From Trinickia diaoshuihuensis (GTDB taxonomy: Bacteria > Pseudomonadota > Gammaproteobacteria > Burkholderiales > Burkholderiaceae), in contig NZ_QUBS01000024.1 of the NCBI RefSeq assembly GCF_003390925.1, positions 62,001-126,000 on the forward strand: DNA of 64,000 nucleotides, written 5' to 3'. The notes under the pieces are model-generated. The model saw only the letters and a program-made list of their open reading frames with translations. It was not told where the DNA came from and searched no databases. Shown here piece after piece: positions 19,786 to 28,547 of this stretch; position 1 is the first letter of the stretch, and each line of letters opens with the position of its first letter. Both the position numbers and the translations under genes were made by a program.

Positions 19786-20320
19786 TCGCCTGCTCGTCTG
19801 CGCACCGGCAGGTCTGGGACCGTCGTGTTTTCAATCCACGTCGCGGCCGTCTCGCAAGGCGGAGGCGAGTCAATCCCAAAAACTCAAACCGAACGCTGCC
19901 TTCTCGACGATGCAAATGTCTCCCCACCCCAGCGAGAGAATCGACGATTCCGGCGTCGTGACGAACGGCCAGACGGTGCTCGAACTGCACACTGAGGACG
20001 TACCGTCGTTCGATGCCGGCGTCACCGATGCGGAGATCGTTTCCGACATAACCGGCCGCAAGCTTCTCCAAATCGAGTCGCTGACGTTCAAAGATGGCAA
20101 CAAATGGCGCGTGAGCGACGGCAACGCAACCTTCTACGTTACCATAGAAGACAAAGCATTCCTGGCCAAGATCGATGCCGGAGAATGCTTTGGAAAGGCC
20201 GACGTGCTCTTGGTGAACCTACGCCAAGTGCAGCGCATAGAGGGGGCGAAGCTGGTCACCGAGTCGGTGATATTGGAGGTCATCGAGCATCGGCAGCCGC
20301 TGCAGCAAAGCCTGCTTTAA
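19745..20320 (+). CDS. Orphan C-terminal domain, hypothetical protein
   Basis: The open frame allows 191 residues, but only the second half looks protein-like; the first 55 residues are low in structure and partly overlap the preceding gene. A start at the ATG codons around 19910 is more credible. The conserved-looking part, IESLTFKDGNKWRVSDG to LEVIEHRQPLQQ, reads like a beta-barrel C-terminal domain that I have an impression of seeing at the end of longer uncharacterised proteins, so this may be the remnant of a longer gene whose 5' part was lost. I assign no function. It converges with hisP, leaving 28 bp between stops. Confidence 0.4.
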   Translation: MSRSAVVQASAADNRLLVCAPAGLGPSCFQSTSRPSRKAEASQSQKLKPNAAFSTMQMSPHPSERIDDSGVVTNGQTVLELHTEDVPSFDAGVTDAEIVSDITGRKLLQIESLTFKDGNKWRVSDGNATFYVTIEDKAFLAKIDAGECFGKADVLLVNLRQVQRIEGAKLVTESVILEVIEHRQPLQQSLL

Positions 20321-20348
20321 CTGCCGGCCGCAAGCCTGCAACGCCCCC

Positions 20349-21116
20349 TTACTTCAAACTCCCCGCCAAGAACTGCCGCAGCCGCTCGCTCTTCGTATTG
20401 CCGAATACTTCTTGCGGCGCGCCTTGCTCCTCCACGCGTCCTTGATGCAGGAACATGACGTGATTCGACACGTTGCGTGCAAACCCCATCTCATGCGTGA
20501 CGACGATCATCGTGCGGCCTTCCTCGGCCAGCTTTTGCATAACCTTGAGCACTTCGCCGACGAGTTCCGGATCGAGTGCCGAAGTCGGCTCATCGAACAA
20601 CATTACGTCGGGATCCATCGCCAGCGCGCGCGCAATGGCTACGCGCTGCTGCTGCCCGCCCGACAAATGCGACGGGTACTGCTTCTCGAACCGAGGCGCG
20701 AGCCCCACCTTCTCTAGATAGGTCCGTGCGCGCTCCTCGGCTTCCTTGCGCGAAAGCCCGAGTACATGCACCGGCGCCTCGACGATGTTCTCGAGCACGT
20801 TCATATGCGCCCAAAGATTGAAGTGCTGAAACACCATCGACAGCTTCGTGCGAATCCGCTGCAACTGCTTCTGATCGGCAACGCGCAGCGCGCCGCCCTT
20901 GTCTTTGGCCGTACGGACTTCCTCGCCGTCGACGAAGATGCGCCCCGCGCTAGGTTGTTCGAGGAAGTTGATGCAGCGAAGCATCGTGCTCTTGCCCGAG
21001 CCCGACGAGCCGATGACGCTGATTACGTCGCCGGCATTGGCCTTGAGAGAAACGCCCTTGAGAACTTCGTTGCTGCCGTAATGCTTGTGCAGCTCGTCGA
21101 TGAAAAGCTTATGCAT
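20349..21116 (-). CDS. hisP: Polar amino-acid ABC transporter ATPase (HisP/ArgP-like)
   Basis: A 255-residue ATP-binding subunit that energises uptake of basic or polar amino acids. Walker A is GSSGSGKST, the signature is LSGGQQQR, Walker B is [12 protein letters not shown] and the switch His is in VTHEMGFA. The insertion between strands around residue 70 ([16 protein letters not shown]) is typical of the HisP subgroup for histidine/arginine/lysine/ornithine. It is the last gene of a hisQ-hisM-hisP operon with only three bases between hisM and hisP. No periplasmic binding protein gene lies next to it. Confidence 0.92.
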   Translation of the reverse strand: MHKLFIDELHKHYGSNEVLKGVSLKANAGDVISVIGSSGSGKSTMLRCINFLEQPSAGRIFVDGEEVRTAKDKGGALRVADQKQLQRIRTKLSMVFQHFNLWAHMNVLENIVEAPVHVLGLSRKEAEERARTYLEKVGLAPRFEKQYPSHLSGGQQQRVAIARALAMDPDVMLFDEPTSALDPELVGEVLKVMQKLAEEGRTMIVVTHEMGFARNVSNHVMFLHQGRVEEQGAPQEVFGNTKSERLRQFLAGSLK

Positions 21117-21119
21117 GAG

Positions 21120-21833
21120 TTACTTGCCTTGCGGACGCAGGTAGGCGAGCCAGCGCCTCTCGGCGCGGCGAAACAGCGCGACGAGCGCGAACGAGATGCC
21201 CAGATAGAGCAACGCCGCGATGCCGAACGCCTGGAACGACAGGTAGGTAGCCGAATTGGCGTCGCGTGCGATCTTCAAAATGTCGGGAACGGTGGCCGTG
21301 AATGCAACCGTCGTCGCATGCAGCATCAGAATGACTTCGTTGCTGTACAGCGGCAATGCGCGCCGCAGCGCCGAAGGCAAAATCACCCGCCGGTAAAGCG
21401 TAAACGTCGACATCCCATAAGCGCGCGCCGCTTCGATCTCGCCGTAGGCCGTCGCCTTGATCGAACCCGCGAAGATTTCGGTCGTATAAGCGCAGGTATT
21501 GAGCGTGAACGCGAGCAGCGTGCAGTTCATCCCCTGACGGAAGAACACATTGAGCATCTCGTGGTTGCGGACTACGTCGAGGCTGTAAAGCCCCGTGTAG
21601 CACAGCAGCAGTTGCACGTAGAGCGGCGTGCCGCGAAAGATGTACGTATAGAGCCAAACGGCGCCCGAAACCACCTTGTTGCGCGAGACGCGGGCACACG
21701 CCAGCGGCACCGACAGACAAAAGCCGATGCCGATCGACACGACGAGCAGCCAAAGCGTGATGGCAAGGCCCGTGGTCTGATAGCCGTCGGTGAAGAGGTA
21801 ATTGCGCCAGTAGTCGTGAATCAGCTCGATCAT
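21120..21833 (-). CDS. hisM: Polar amino-acid ABC transporter permease (HisM-like)
   Basis: A 237-residue inner-membrane permease with about five hydrophobic helices and the EAA coupling loop EIEAARAYGMSTFTLYRRVILP that contacts the ATPase. FRGTPLYVQLLL is the usual sequence of HisM/ArtM-type permeases. It lies between hisQ (18-bp gap) and hisP (3-bp gap) and would form the heterodimeric channel with HisQ. Confidence 0.92.
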   Translation of the reverse strand: MIELIHDYWRNYLFTDGYQTTGLAITLWLLVVSIGIGFCLSVPLACARVSRNKVVSGAVWLYTYIFRGTPLYVQLLLCYTGLYSLDVVRNHEMLNVFFRQGMNCTLLAFTLNTCAYTTEIFAGSIKATAYGEIEAARAYGMSTFTLYRRVILPSALRRALPLYSNEVILMLHATTVAFTATVPDILKIARDANSATYLSFQAFGIAALLYLGISFALVALFRRAERRWLAYLRPQGK

Positions 21834-21851
21834 GGTGGATGTGGACAGACC

Positions 21852-22541
21852 TTATAGCTCGGCTTTACGCACGCCGATCGAATACCGCTTCTCGAGCCAG
21901 AGGAGCACCAGATTCGAAATCGTCGTGATCGCGAGATAAATCGCCCCCGCGATCAACGTGAAAAAGAAAAATCGCAGCGTGCCCTTGCCCGCATCCTGCG
22001 AGGCCTTCACGACATCGGCCAAGCCGATGATCGACACGAGCGCCGTGGCCTTGACCATCACTTGCCAGTTGTTGCCGATCCCGGGCAACGCGAATCGCAT
22101 CATCTGCGGGAACATGATCCGCGAGAACGTCTGCCAGGCCGTCATTCCATAAGCGGCCCCCGCCTCGAGCTGCCCGCGCGGAACGGAAAGGAAGGCGCCG
22201 CGGAAGGTTTCGGTGAAGTAGGCGCCGTAAATAAAGCCCAGCACGATCACGCCCGCCACGAACGGGTCGATGTCGATTTGATCGAGGCCGGCCAGATCGG
22301 TCAGGTTGTTGAGCCAAATCTGGATGCTATAAAAGAGCAGCAGCATCAGGACAAGATCGGGCACGCCGCGCACGAGCGTCGTGTACACCGTCCCGATGCC
22401 GCTCGAGACGGGGTTTTTCGACAGCTTCGCCGCCGCGCCGATGAGGCCCAGGATGAAGGCCAGCGCGAGCGACAGCAGCGAGAGCTTGACGGTCTGCCAA
22501 GTGCCGGCGAGGATCAGCGGGCCGTAGCCTTGAAGAAACAT
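21852..22541 (-). CDS. hisQ: Polar amino-acid ABC transporter permease (HisQ-like)
   Basis: A 229-residue permease, first gene of the operon. It carries VRGVPDLVLMLLLFYSIQ and the EAA loop QLEAGAAYGMTAWQTFSRIMFP, both diagnostic of HisQ-type subunits. The ATG at 22541 gives the family length; the frame continues upstream to 22736 but that part is not permease-like. A binding protein must be encoded elsewhere, since none lies upstream or downstream. Confidence 0.92.
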   Translation of the reverse strand: MFLQGYGPLILAGTWQTVKLSLLSLALAFILGLIGAAAKLSKNPVSSGIGTVYTTLVRGVPDLVLMLLLFYSIQIWLNNLTDLAGLDQIDIDPFVAGVIVLGFIYGAYFTETFRGAFLSVPRGQLEAGAAYGMTAWQTFSRIMFPQMMRFALPGIGNNWQVMVKATALVSIIGLADVVKASQDAGKGTLRFFFFTLIAGAIYLAITTISNLVLLWLEKRYSIGVRKAEL

Positions 22542-22566
22542 GGTTGGAAGTGCAGTCCTTGACGGC

Positions 22567-22586
22567 GTGCGCGATCGTACGCGCAC
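22567..22586. repeat. Dyad GTGCGCG-N6-CGCGCAC upstream of hisQ
   Basis: A 7-bp inverted repeat lies 26 bp before the hisQ start. It could be an operator or a leader hairpin; GC-rich dyads also arise by chance here. Confidence 0.4.
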
Positions 22587-22873
22587 CATGAAACGAAATA
22601 CTAAACGGCCAAAAATGGGGTGCGGCCGATATCGGGGCCAGCGTCCGCGATCTGAGCGGGCGGCGGCGATAGGCCGAATCCGGTCATGGCTACCTGGCTG
22701 CCGCCGCTCGCGCGAACGGGCCGCGGTGCACCGCAACGCGCCTCGGCAAACCCGTGCCGCGGTAGGAAAAAATGCGCCCAGCCGGAAAAGCGCGGTATTT
22801 TACCTGAAGCCGGCCGGCGCGCTACTGCGGCGAACCCGCGTTCGCCGTCCTCGACGTGAGGGCGCGCGCAACG

Positions 22874-22905
22874 AAAAAACGCCGCGGCCGGTAAGGGGCG
22901 CGGCG
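22874..22905 (-). terminator. Rho-independent terminator of the Spy-like gene
   Basis: On the minus strand a perfect 7-bp stem (22899-22905 with 22880-22886) and a 12-base loop are followed by six T residues (complement of 22874-22879), about 60 bp after the stop codon. Confidence 0.85.
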
Positions 22906-22963
22906 AAGCAATGCGTGCGCGAAGGGGATGCGCACACTAGGGGGTGGGTGGTGTTCCTTGCGG

Positions 22964-23584
22964 CTAGTCGTTTTGCGATGGCGCGGAGGCGGGCGCGCCG
23001 TCTCCGCCGCGATGCATCATCCATTCGTGGTGGTGCGCCATATGAGCGAAGTGCTGCTTGAGGTCGTCGCTGACGACTTTCTTCTGCTGGTCGTTCAAGC
23101 TGTCGTAGACCTTGAGCCACGCCGTCGTGACTTGTTCGCGCCGTTGCCGTTCTTGGTCCGCGAGCTTTTGATGCGCGTCGTGCATGGCGTCGAGATCGAT
23201 CACGCTCTGCCGCGCCAGCGCTTCGAATTGTTTGCGCGCCGCCTCGTGCTCGGCCCGTGCCGCCTCCCGGGCCTGCGTCATCGTTTGCAGCGCGTTTTGC
23301 CAGAGTTGCTCCTGCGCGGGCGTGAGCGTGAGCTTAAGCTCGTTGTGCAGCTTGCCGAGCTCCCCCATGATCATCATGCCGTCGTCATGGTGATGGCCGT
23401 GCCACCCATGATGCCAGCCGGGTCCGTCGCCGCCGGGGCCAAGCACATTGTCGGCGGCGTAAGCCGTACCCAAGCCGAGCGCGACCGCTGCCGCGGCCGC
23501 CGCCAGCCAGCGCGGCGAGAGGCGGTTGAGCTTGGTTGCCGGCGTGCGCGCCGCGGCGCTCGGCAAGCGCGAGAGTCGTTTCAT
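22964..23584 (-). CDS. Spy/CpxP-like periplasmic protein
   Basis: A 206-residue exported protein. A hydrophobic signal segment (LAAAAAAVALGLGTAYA) is followed by a His/Gly-rich stretch (residues about 55-70) able to bind metal. The mature helical part has LTLTPAQEQLWQNAL, the LTxxQ-type signature, and long charged helices that end in a second LNDQQKKVV repeat. Spy/CpxP proteins act as periplasmic chaperones or stress sensors for two-component systems. The gene is divergent from an OmpR/EnvZ-type system across a 204-bp region with phased repeats, which suggests it is a target or modulator of that system. Ribosome site AGGAG lies six bases before the ATG. Confidence 0.75.
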   Translation of the reverse strand: MKRLSRLPSAAARTPATKLNRLSPRWLAAAAAAVALGLGTAYAADNVLGPGGDGPGWHHGWHGHHHDDGMMIMGELGKLHNELKLTLTPAQEQLWQNALQTMTQAREAARAEHEAARKQFEALARQSVIDLDAMHDAHQKLADQERQRREQVTTAWLKVYDSLNDQQKKVVSDDLKQHFAHMAHHHEWMMHRGGDGAPASAPSQND

Positions 23585-23669
23585 CGGATGCTCCTGAACA
23601 AAGAAGAAAGAGCCGTCGCGGGGCTTGGGCTCGGTGATGCCAGGCTAGGCCCTGAGCGCCGGCCGCGTG

Positions 23670-23733
23670 TTACGCCGCGTCCGCCGCCTATTACGCGTGG
23701 TTACGGGCTACTTGCCCGGTAACGGTCGGTAAC
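23670..23733. promoter_or_regulatory. Phased TTACG/GTAAC repeats, candidate response-regulator operator
   Basis: Copies of TTACG begin at 23670, 23691 and 23701, spaced 21 and 10 bp. Two GGTAAC copies begin at 23718 and 23728, also 10 bp apart, in the opposite orientation. OmpR-family regulators bind direct repeats one helical turn apart. The site lies between the divergent Spy-like gene and the response-regulator gene starting at 23789. Confidence 0.5.
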
Positions 23734-23788
23734 CCTTTGCGTGGTTTGTCACGCTCTTGCCGGGGTGGCTCGCGTTAAACTTCACGCC

Positions 23789-24511
23789 ATGGCTACTCAA
23801 ATTCTGGTCGTCGACGACGACGCCGAACTGCGCGATCTCCTGCGCGACTACCTGGTCCGTCAAGGCATCGAGGTGTCGGTGCTGCACGACGCCGCCACGC
23901 TGGAGCGCCGCCTCGAACGGGAGCGTCCCGACCTCATCGTGCTCGATCTGATGATGCCGGGCGTGGACGGTCTCACCGCGCTGCGCAAGCTGCGGGCAAC
24001 CGGCGACGACATCCCCGTGATCATGCTCACGGCGCGCGCGGACGACGTCGATCGTATCGTCGGGCTCGAACTGGGCGCCGACGACTACCTCGGCAAGCCG
24101 TTCAATCCGCGTGAGCTGCTGGCGCGCGTGCAAGCGGTGCTGCGCCGGCGCCGGACGATTCCGTCCGCCGCGCCCGAGCAGCGCGAGCCGTTTTCGTTCG
24201 GCCGCTTCCAACTCGACTTTCAGGCCCGCGCGCTGAACCTCGAGGGGCGTCCGCTCACGCTGTCGGGCAGCGAATTCGCACTGCTCAAGATTTTCGTGAA
24301 CCACCCGATGCGTACGCTTACGCGCGAGCGGTTGCTCGAATTGCTGCACGGGCCGGAATACGACGGCACCGATCGCGGCATCGACGTGCAAGTCTGGCGG
24401 TTGCGTCGCATCCTCGAATCCGACCCTTCGACGCCGCGTTTCATCCAAACCGTCCGCGGCCGGGGCTATGTCTTCGTCCCTAACGGCGAACCGAATGCGG
24501 CGCCCAATTGA
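23789..24511 (+). CDS. OmpR-family two-component response regulator
   Basis: A 240-residue regulator. The receiver has the acidic pocket (VVDDDAEL), phospho-acceptor Asp in IVLDLMMPGVDG, and the conserved Lys in DDYLGKPFN; the C-terminal winged helix starts near residue 135 and ends TVRGRGYVFVP. Start at ATG 23789, which gives the standard MATQILVVDDD beginning. Its 3' end overlaps the sensor-kinase gene by 17 bp. Close to OmpR in layout, but the output genes are unknown; the divergent Spy-like gene is the first candidate. Confidence 0.92.
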   Translation: MATQILVVDDDAELRDLLRDYLVRQGIEVSVLHDAATLERRLERERPDLIVLDLMMPGVDGLTALRKLRATGDDIPVIMLTARADDVDRIVGLELGADDYLGKPFNPRELLARVQAVLRRRRTIPSAAPEQREPFSFGRFQLDFQARALNLEGRPLTLSGSEFALLKIFVNHPMRTLTRERLLELLHGPEYDGTDRGIDVQVWRLRRILESDPSTPRFIQTVRGRGYVFVPNGEPNAAPN

Positions 24512-25811
24512 TTCGCTTTTCGGCCGGCTCGCACTGCTCGTCGTCGCCGTTCTGCTGATTTCGCACTTCGCGTGGTTCGTGCTGATACGCGTCGAGCGTA
24601 GCCAGTCGCAGGCGCGCTACGCGGTCGAGGAGGAGACGTTTCTGATCGACGCCGTGCGCCAGCACGTCGCCCGCTCGCCGTCGGTGCCGTTGCCGTCGCG
24701 GGTGAGGCTCGTCGATCCGTCGAGCCCGGAGGTCCCGCCCGAGAAGCAGGACCTGCCCAAACCGCTGAGCCGGTTCCTCGAGGATATCCGCGACCGCCTG
24801 CCGCCCGGTTCCCTCGTGCGGATCGGCCCGCCGGCGCGCCCGCCGACGCTGTGGGTGCACGAGGCGACGGATTCGAACTGGATCGTGCTGCCGATGACTT
24901 CGCTGCATCCGCCGCGGCCGCGCGACCAAATGCTGGAATGGCTCGCCATCATCTTCACGCTCGCAGTCATGTGCGCGCTTTTCGTCGCGTGGCGCTTACA
25001 GCAGCCGCTCACCGCGCTGGCGCAGGCTGTCGTGCGTTTCGGGCGCGGGCAGAGCGTGCCGCCGCTGCGCGAGCGCGGCCCGCGCGAATTGCGCGAACTC
25101 ACTCACGGCTTCAATCAGATGGTGCGCGAGGTCTCTCGAACGGAGCAGGATCGCGCGGTGATGCTCGCGGGCGTGGCCCATGATTTGAAGACGCCGCTCG
25201 CGCGGCTGCGTTTGCGCGCGGAGATGATGGAAGAAGCCAAGTTGCGCGACGGCGTGGTGCGCGACGTCGACGCGCTGGCCCATATCGTCGACCAGTTCCT
25301 CGTGTTCGCGCACGACGGCTCGGACCGCAGCGAGCCGGTAATCGTTGATGAGCAATGTGCCCGCATTGCGCGGACATACCGCGCGGTGGCGCCGGGTAAC
25401 CCCGCGGTCCGCACGGAATTGGCGGCCGGGCCGGGTTTTCGTTTGCCGACGGCCACGCTCGAGCGGATCTTGTCGAACTTGCTCGATAACGCCCATGCCT
25501 ACGGGGCCCCGCCCGTGGTCGTGGCCACGGCGCGCACGCAAGCGGGCTGGACGCTCTCGGTCAGCGACCACGGCCGCGGCATCGCGCCGCTCGATCTCGT
25601 CAACGCGAGCCGCCCTTTCGTGAGGCTCGATCCGGCGCGCGGCGGCAACGGCCACAGCGGGCTCGGTCTGGCGATCGTCGAGCGGCTCGTACGGCGGCAG
25701 GGCGGCACGTGCGAGATCGGCAACGCGCCGGACGGCGGGCTGCGCGTGACGATGACCTTCCCGCTCGCCGCCGCGGCGCGTCCGGCGCAACAATCCGAAA
25801 GCGCCTGGTAA
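24495..25811 (+). CDS. EnvZ-like sensor histidine kinase
   Basis: A 438-residue inner-membrane kinase. Two membrane segments (about 9-28 and 151-170) flank a periplasmic domain of about 120 residues, followed by HAMP, the H-box AGVAHDLKTPLARLRLR, N-box SNLLDNAHAYG and G-boxes DHGRGIAP and GHSGLGLAIVERL. This is the classical EnvZ/RstB architecture, with the H-box HDLKTPL typical of the group. The ATG at 24495 lies inside the end of the response-regulator gene, so the pair is co-translated. Signal unknown. Confidence 0.92.
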   Translation: MRRPIDSLFGRLALLVVAVLLISHFAWFVLIRVERSQSQARYAVEEETFLIDAVRQHVARSPSVPLPSRVRLVDPSSPEVPPEKQDLPKPLSRFLEDIRDRLPPGSLVRIGPPARPPTLWVHEATDSNWIVLPMTSLHPPRPRDQMLEWLAIIFTLAVMCALFVAWRLQQPLTALAQAVVRFGRGQSVPPLRERGPRELRELTHGFNQMVREVSRTEQDRAVMLAGVAHDLKTPLARLRLRAEMMEEAKLRDGVVRDVDALAHIVDQFLVFAHDGSDRSEPVIVDEQCARIARTYRAVAPGNPAVRTELAAGPGFRLPTATLERILSNLLDNAHAYGAPPVVVATARTQAGWTLSVSDHGRGIAPLDLVNASRPFVRLDPARGGNGHSGLGLAIVERLVRRQGGTCEIGNAPDGGLRVTMTFPLAAAARPAQQSESAW

Positions 25812-25851
25812 CGCTTCGCGCCGCGCCGCCGCGCGAGGGGCGGCGCCCGGC

Positions 25852-26118
25852 TTATTCGGCGAACAGGGCGTCCAACGCGGAGGCCGCCTCGCTATCCACG
25901 GTGTTGTAGGTGACGCTGTTCGCTTCGAAGATGTAGTGCGTGGTGTACTTGCCGAGCCGCGCCAAGATCTCTTCCTGGATTTCCTCGGGCTCCGTGTCGA
26001 GCTTCAAATACCATGAGGTGGACGACAGCCTGGTCTGGAACGCGCCGTATTCGGCCATGAGCTGATCGAAGGCGTTCGCATCCTGGTCGCGACAGACGAT
26101 GACCAGATTTCCTTTCAT
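25852..26118 (-). CDS. Small conserved protein, SinR-family-like annotation in Burkholderia
   Basis: An 88-residue acidic cytosolic protein with an alpha/beta pattern: GNLVIVCRDQDANAFDQLMAEYG, then STSWYLKLDTEPEEI and TTHYIFEANSVTYNT. I recall similar Burkholderia proteins being labelled SinR-like, and the fold rhythm resembles small ferredoxin-like VapD/Cas2-type proteins, but no catalytic residue is obvious. The ATG at 26118 is preferred because GGGAG sits six bases upstream. It converges with the sensor kinase gene; a 40-bp gap separates the stops. Function unknown. Confidence 0.55.
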   Translation of the reverse strand: MKGNLVIVCRDQDANAFDQLMAEYGAFQTRLSSTSWYLKLDTEPEEIQEEILARLGKYTTHYIFEANSVTYNTVDSEAASALDALFAE

Positions 26119-26721
26119 GCGCATCTCCCGGTAGATCGGTAGTTTCATTCGCCACGAGAGACTGATCATACCTGCTCTCGGCCAAGCGCCGTTCGTTCTC
26201 CGTTTTCGATTGGAACGCGGCTTCGGTCGGTCGGGCCGTGGGTTTCCCGCGCCGCCGGTTCGGGGCATAATTTCGCGTTCGCGTCGCTTTGCCGTGCATT
26301 TTTTGCGTACCGGGGCCCCGTTTGCGCGAGCGTTTGCAGCGCCGAGCCGCGGTGGCAGGCAATTTTCGGCGGCCTCGGCCGAACGTTGGGCGGGCGCGCG
26401 CTAGGACTTGCCGCACGGATCGGGCCGCGAGGCGCGAATTTTGTGACCGGCGCGGTTGTGCCTGAAACATAGGTTGTAGTAGTGTCGTGCCGTCGTAAAG
26501 GCGGCAAGGGCCGGCAGCTAGGACGGACGGCTCAACAATCAACGATTCGCGCTCAAAACGCATCACCGCAACCATACGCTCGTCATGCTTGTATTTCGTG
26601 TCTCGGATCGCTATGCCGCCCCGCGCGCGCCTCGCCGCGCCAGTTTGCCGGCGGCGCCCGGCCGTCCGCTCGGCCTGTCCGCGCGCCTCTGCCAAGCGCC
26701 GTGCGGCGTGAAGGGGGCCTA
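26119..26721. other. Intergenic region before the fused ABC permease
   Basis: About 600 bp with no supported gene; open frames here show no family resemblance. It must carry promoters for the small minus-strand gene and for the ABC operon. I see no convincing operator or hairpin. Confidence 0.4.
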
Positions 26722-28476
26722 ATGGATTTCGGCTTCAATCTGAATCGCACCGCGAACGCGTCCGCCTGGCGGCTCGCCCCCAATCGCTGGGATTTCGTCG
26801 CATTTCCGCTCATCATCTGCGTCATCGCCATGGCGGCCATCGGCTTTCACCAGACGATGGCCCCCATCTCGACGCTCAAGACGCAAGTCATTTCGCTGAA
26901 TCCGGCGATGCTGCCCGAATACGCGCTGCGTACGACGCTGCGCATGCTAGCGGCCATCGTCGCTTCGCTCTTGTTCACGCTCGTCTATGGCACCGTGGCG
27001 GCCAAGAGCCGCCGGGCCGGCATGGTGCTCGTGCCGATCCTCGATATCCTGCAGTCGGTGCCGGTGCTCGGCTACATCTCGTTTACGGTCACGTTCTTTC
27101 TGGCGTTGTTCCCTGCACGCGTGCTCGGAGCCGAATTCGCGGCGATCTTCGCGATTTTCACGGCTCAGGCTTGGAACATGACGTTCAGCTTCTATCAGTC
27201 GCTGCGCACGGTGCCGCGCGATCTCGATGAAGTCTCGCGCGGCTTCCATCTGACGGCTTGGCAGCGTTTCTGGAAGCTCGAGGTGCCGTTCTCGATGCCG
27301 GGCCTCATCTGGAACATGATGATGTCGATGTCGGGTAGCTGGTTCTTCGTCGTGGCCTCGGAGGCGATCACGGTCGGCAACAATACGATCACGCTGCCGG
27401 GGATCGGCGCCTATCTCGCGCAAGCGATCGCCGAGAAGAATTTGGCCGCGATCGGTTGGGTCATCGTCGCGATGGCGGTGGTCATTCTGGCCTACGACCA
27501 ATTGATGTTCCGGCCGCTCGTTTCGTGGGCCGATAAATTCCGGATGGAGACGACGAGCTCGGGTGACGCCCCGGAGTCGTGGCTGCTCGACCTCGTGCGT
27601 CGCACGCGCCTCATTCACTTGCTGCTCGTGCCGGCCGGCTGGATCTTCGCCAAGCTCGCCCGTTTGCCGTTGCGCTTGCCGCGGGTCGACAACGTTTCGT
27701 TCGCGCGCATGGCGGGCCGCCGGAAGCGATCGCTCGCCGGCGATATCGCCTGGGCGCTGCTTCTGCTCGTGGGGACGCTGTACGTCGCTTGGCGTGTCGT
27801 CGCCTACGTCCGTACGGGCGTGACGGGCGCGGAAGTCGGCCATGTCTTCCTGCTCGGCTTCTTCACGCTCGCGCGCGTCGTGGTGCTGATCGCGCTGTCG
27901 TCGCTGCTGTGGGTGCCGATCGGGGTGAAGATCGGCTTGAAACCCTCCCTCGCCGAGAAAGTGCAGCCGCTCGCGCAGTTCCTCGCGGCCTTCCCGGCGA
28001 ACTTGCTGTTCCCGGTGTTCGTGATCGTCATCGTCCGGTTCCACTTGAACGCCGACATCTGGCTGTCGCCGCTCATCGTGCTCGGGACACAGTGGTATAT
28101 CCTGTTCAACGTCATCGCGGGTACGACGGCCTATCCGAACGACTATCGCGAAGCGGCGACGAACTTTCGCATTCGCGGCTGGCAATGGTGGCGCCAAGCC
28201 ATGCTGCCGGGCATTTTCCCGTACTACGTGACGGGTGCGATCACGGCATCGGGCGGCGCGTGGAACGCGAGCATCGTTTCCGAACTCGTTCAGTGGGGCG
28301 ACACGAAGATCACCGCGCACGGGCTTGGCGCCTATATCGCGCAATACACGGCGGCCGGCGACTTCCCGAAGATCATTCTCGGTATCGCCGTCATGTCGCT
28401 GTTCGTGACGTTGTTCAACCGGCTGCTGTGGCGGCCGCTGTACGCCTATGCGGAATCGAAGCTGCGGCTCGATTGA
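26722..28476 (+). CDS. Fused double permease of a nitrate/sulfonate/bicarbonate-type ABC transporter
   Basis: A 584-residue membrane protein with two permease domains in one chain. Each half carries an EAA coupling loop: DLDEVSRGFHLTAWQRFWKLEVP near residue 170 and DYREAATNFRIRGWQWWRQAMLP near 475. About 12 hydrophobic helices are visible. Fusion of two SsuC-like domains means one chain can form the whole channel. The ATG at 26722 is preceded by AAGGGGG; the frame runs further upstream without similarity. The ATPase follows 71 bp downstream. No substrate-binding protein is nearby, so the substrate is unknown. Confidence 0.87.
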   Translation: MDFGFNLNRTANASAWRLAPNRWDFVAFPLIICVIAMAAIGFHQTMAPISTLKTQVISLNPAMLPEYALRTTLRMLAAIVASLLFTLVYGTVAAKSRRAGMVLVPILDILQSVPVLGYISFTVTFFLALFPARVLGAEFAAIFAIFTAQAWNMTFSFYQSLRTVPRDLDEVSRGFHLTAWQRFWKLEVPFSMPGLIWNMMMSMSGSWFFVVASEAITVGNNTITLPGIGAYLAQAIAEKNLAAIGWVIVAMAVVILAYDQLMFRPLVSWADKFRMETTSSGDAPESWLLDLVRRTRLIHLLLVPAGWIFAKLARLPLRLPRVDNVSFARMAGRRKRSLAGDIAWALLLLVGTLYVAWRVVAYVRTGVTGAEVGHVFLLGFFTLARVVVLIALSSLLWVPIGVKIGLKPSLAEKVQPLAQFLAAFPANLLFPVFVIVIVRFHLNADIWLSPLIVLGTQWYILFNVIAGTTAYPNDYREAATNFRIRGWQWWRQAMLPGIFPYYVTGAITASGGAWNASIVSELVQWGDTKITAHGLGAYIAQYTAAGDFPKIILGIAVMSLFVTLFNRLLWRPLYAYAESKLRLD

Positions 28477-28547
28477 CCGATGCCGTCGAAGGCGCGCGGC
28501 CACGCAAGGCCGCGCCGACCGAGTGCTCAAATCAAGAGTGAAGCGCA

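Larger units (their letters stand above)
22542..22963. other. Intergenic region upstream of the his ABC operon
   Basis: About 420 bp without a supported gene. It contains the terminator of the Spy-like gene and an imperfect palindrome just upstream of hisQ, and must hold the his operon promoter. I see no other structure. Confidence 0.4.
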
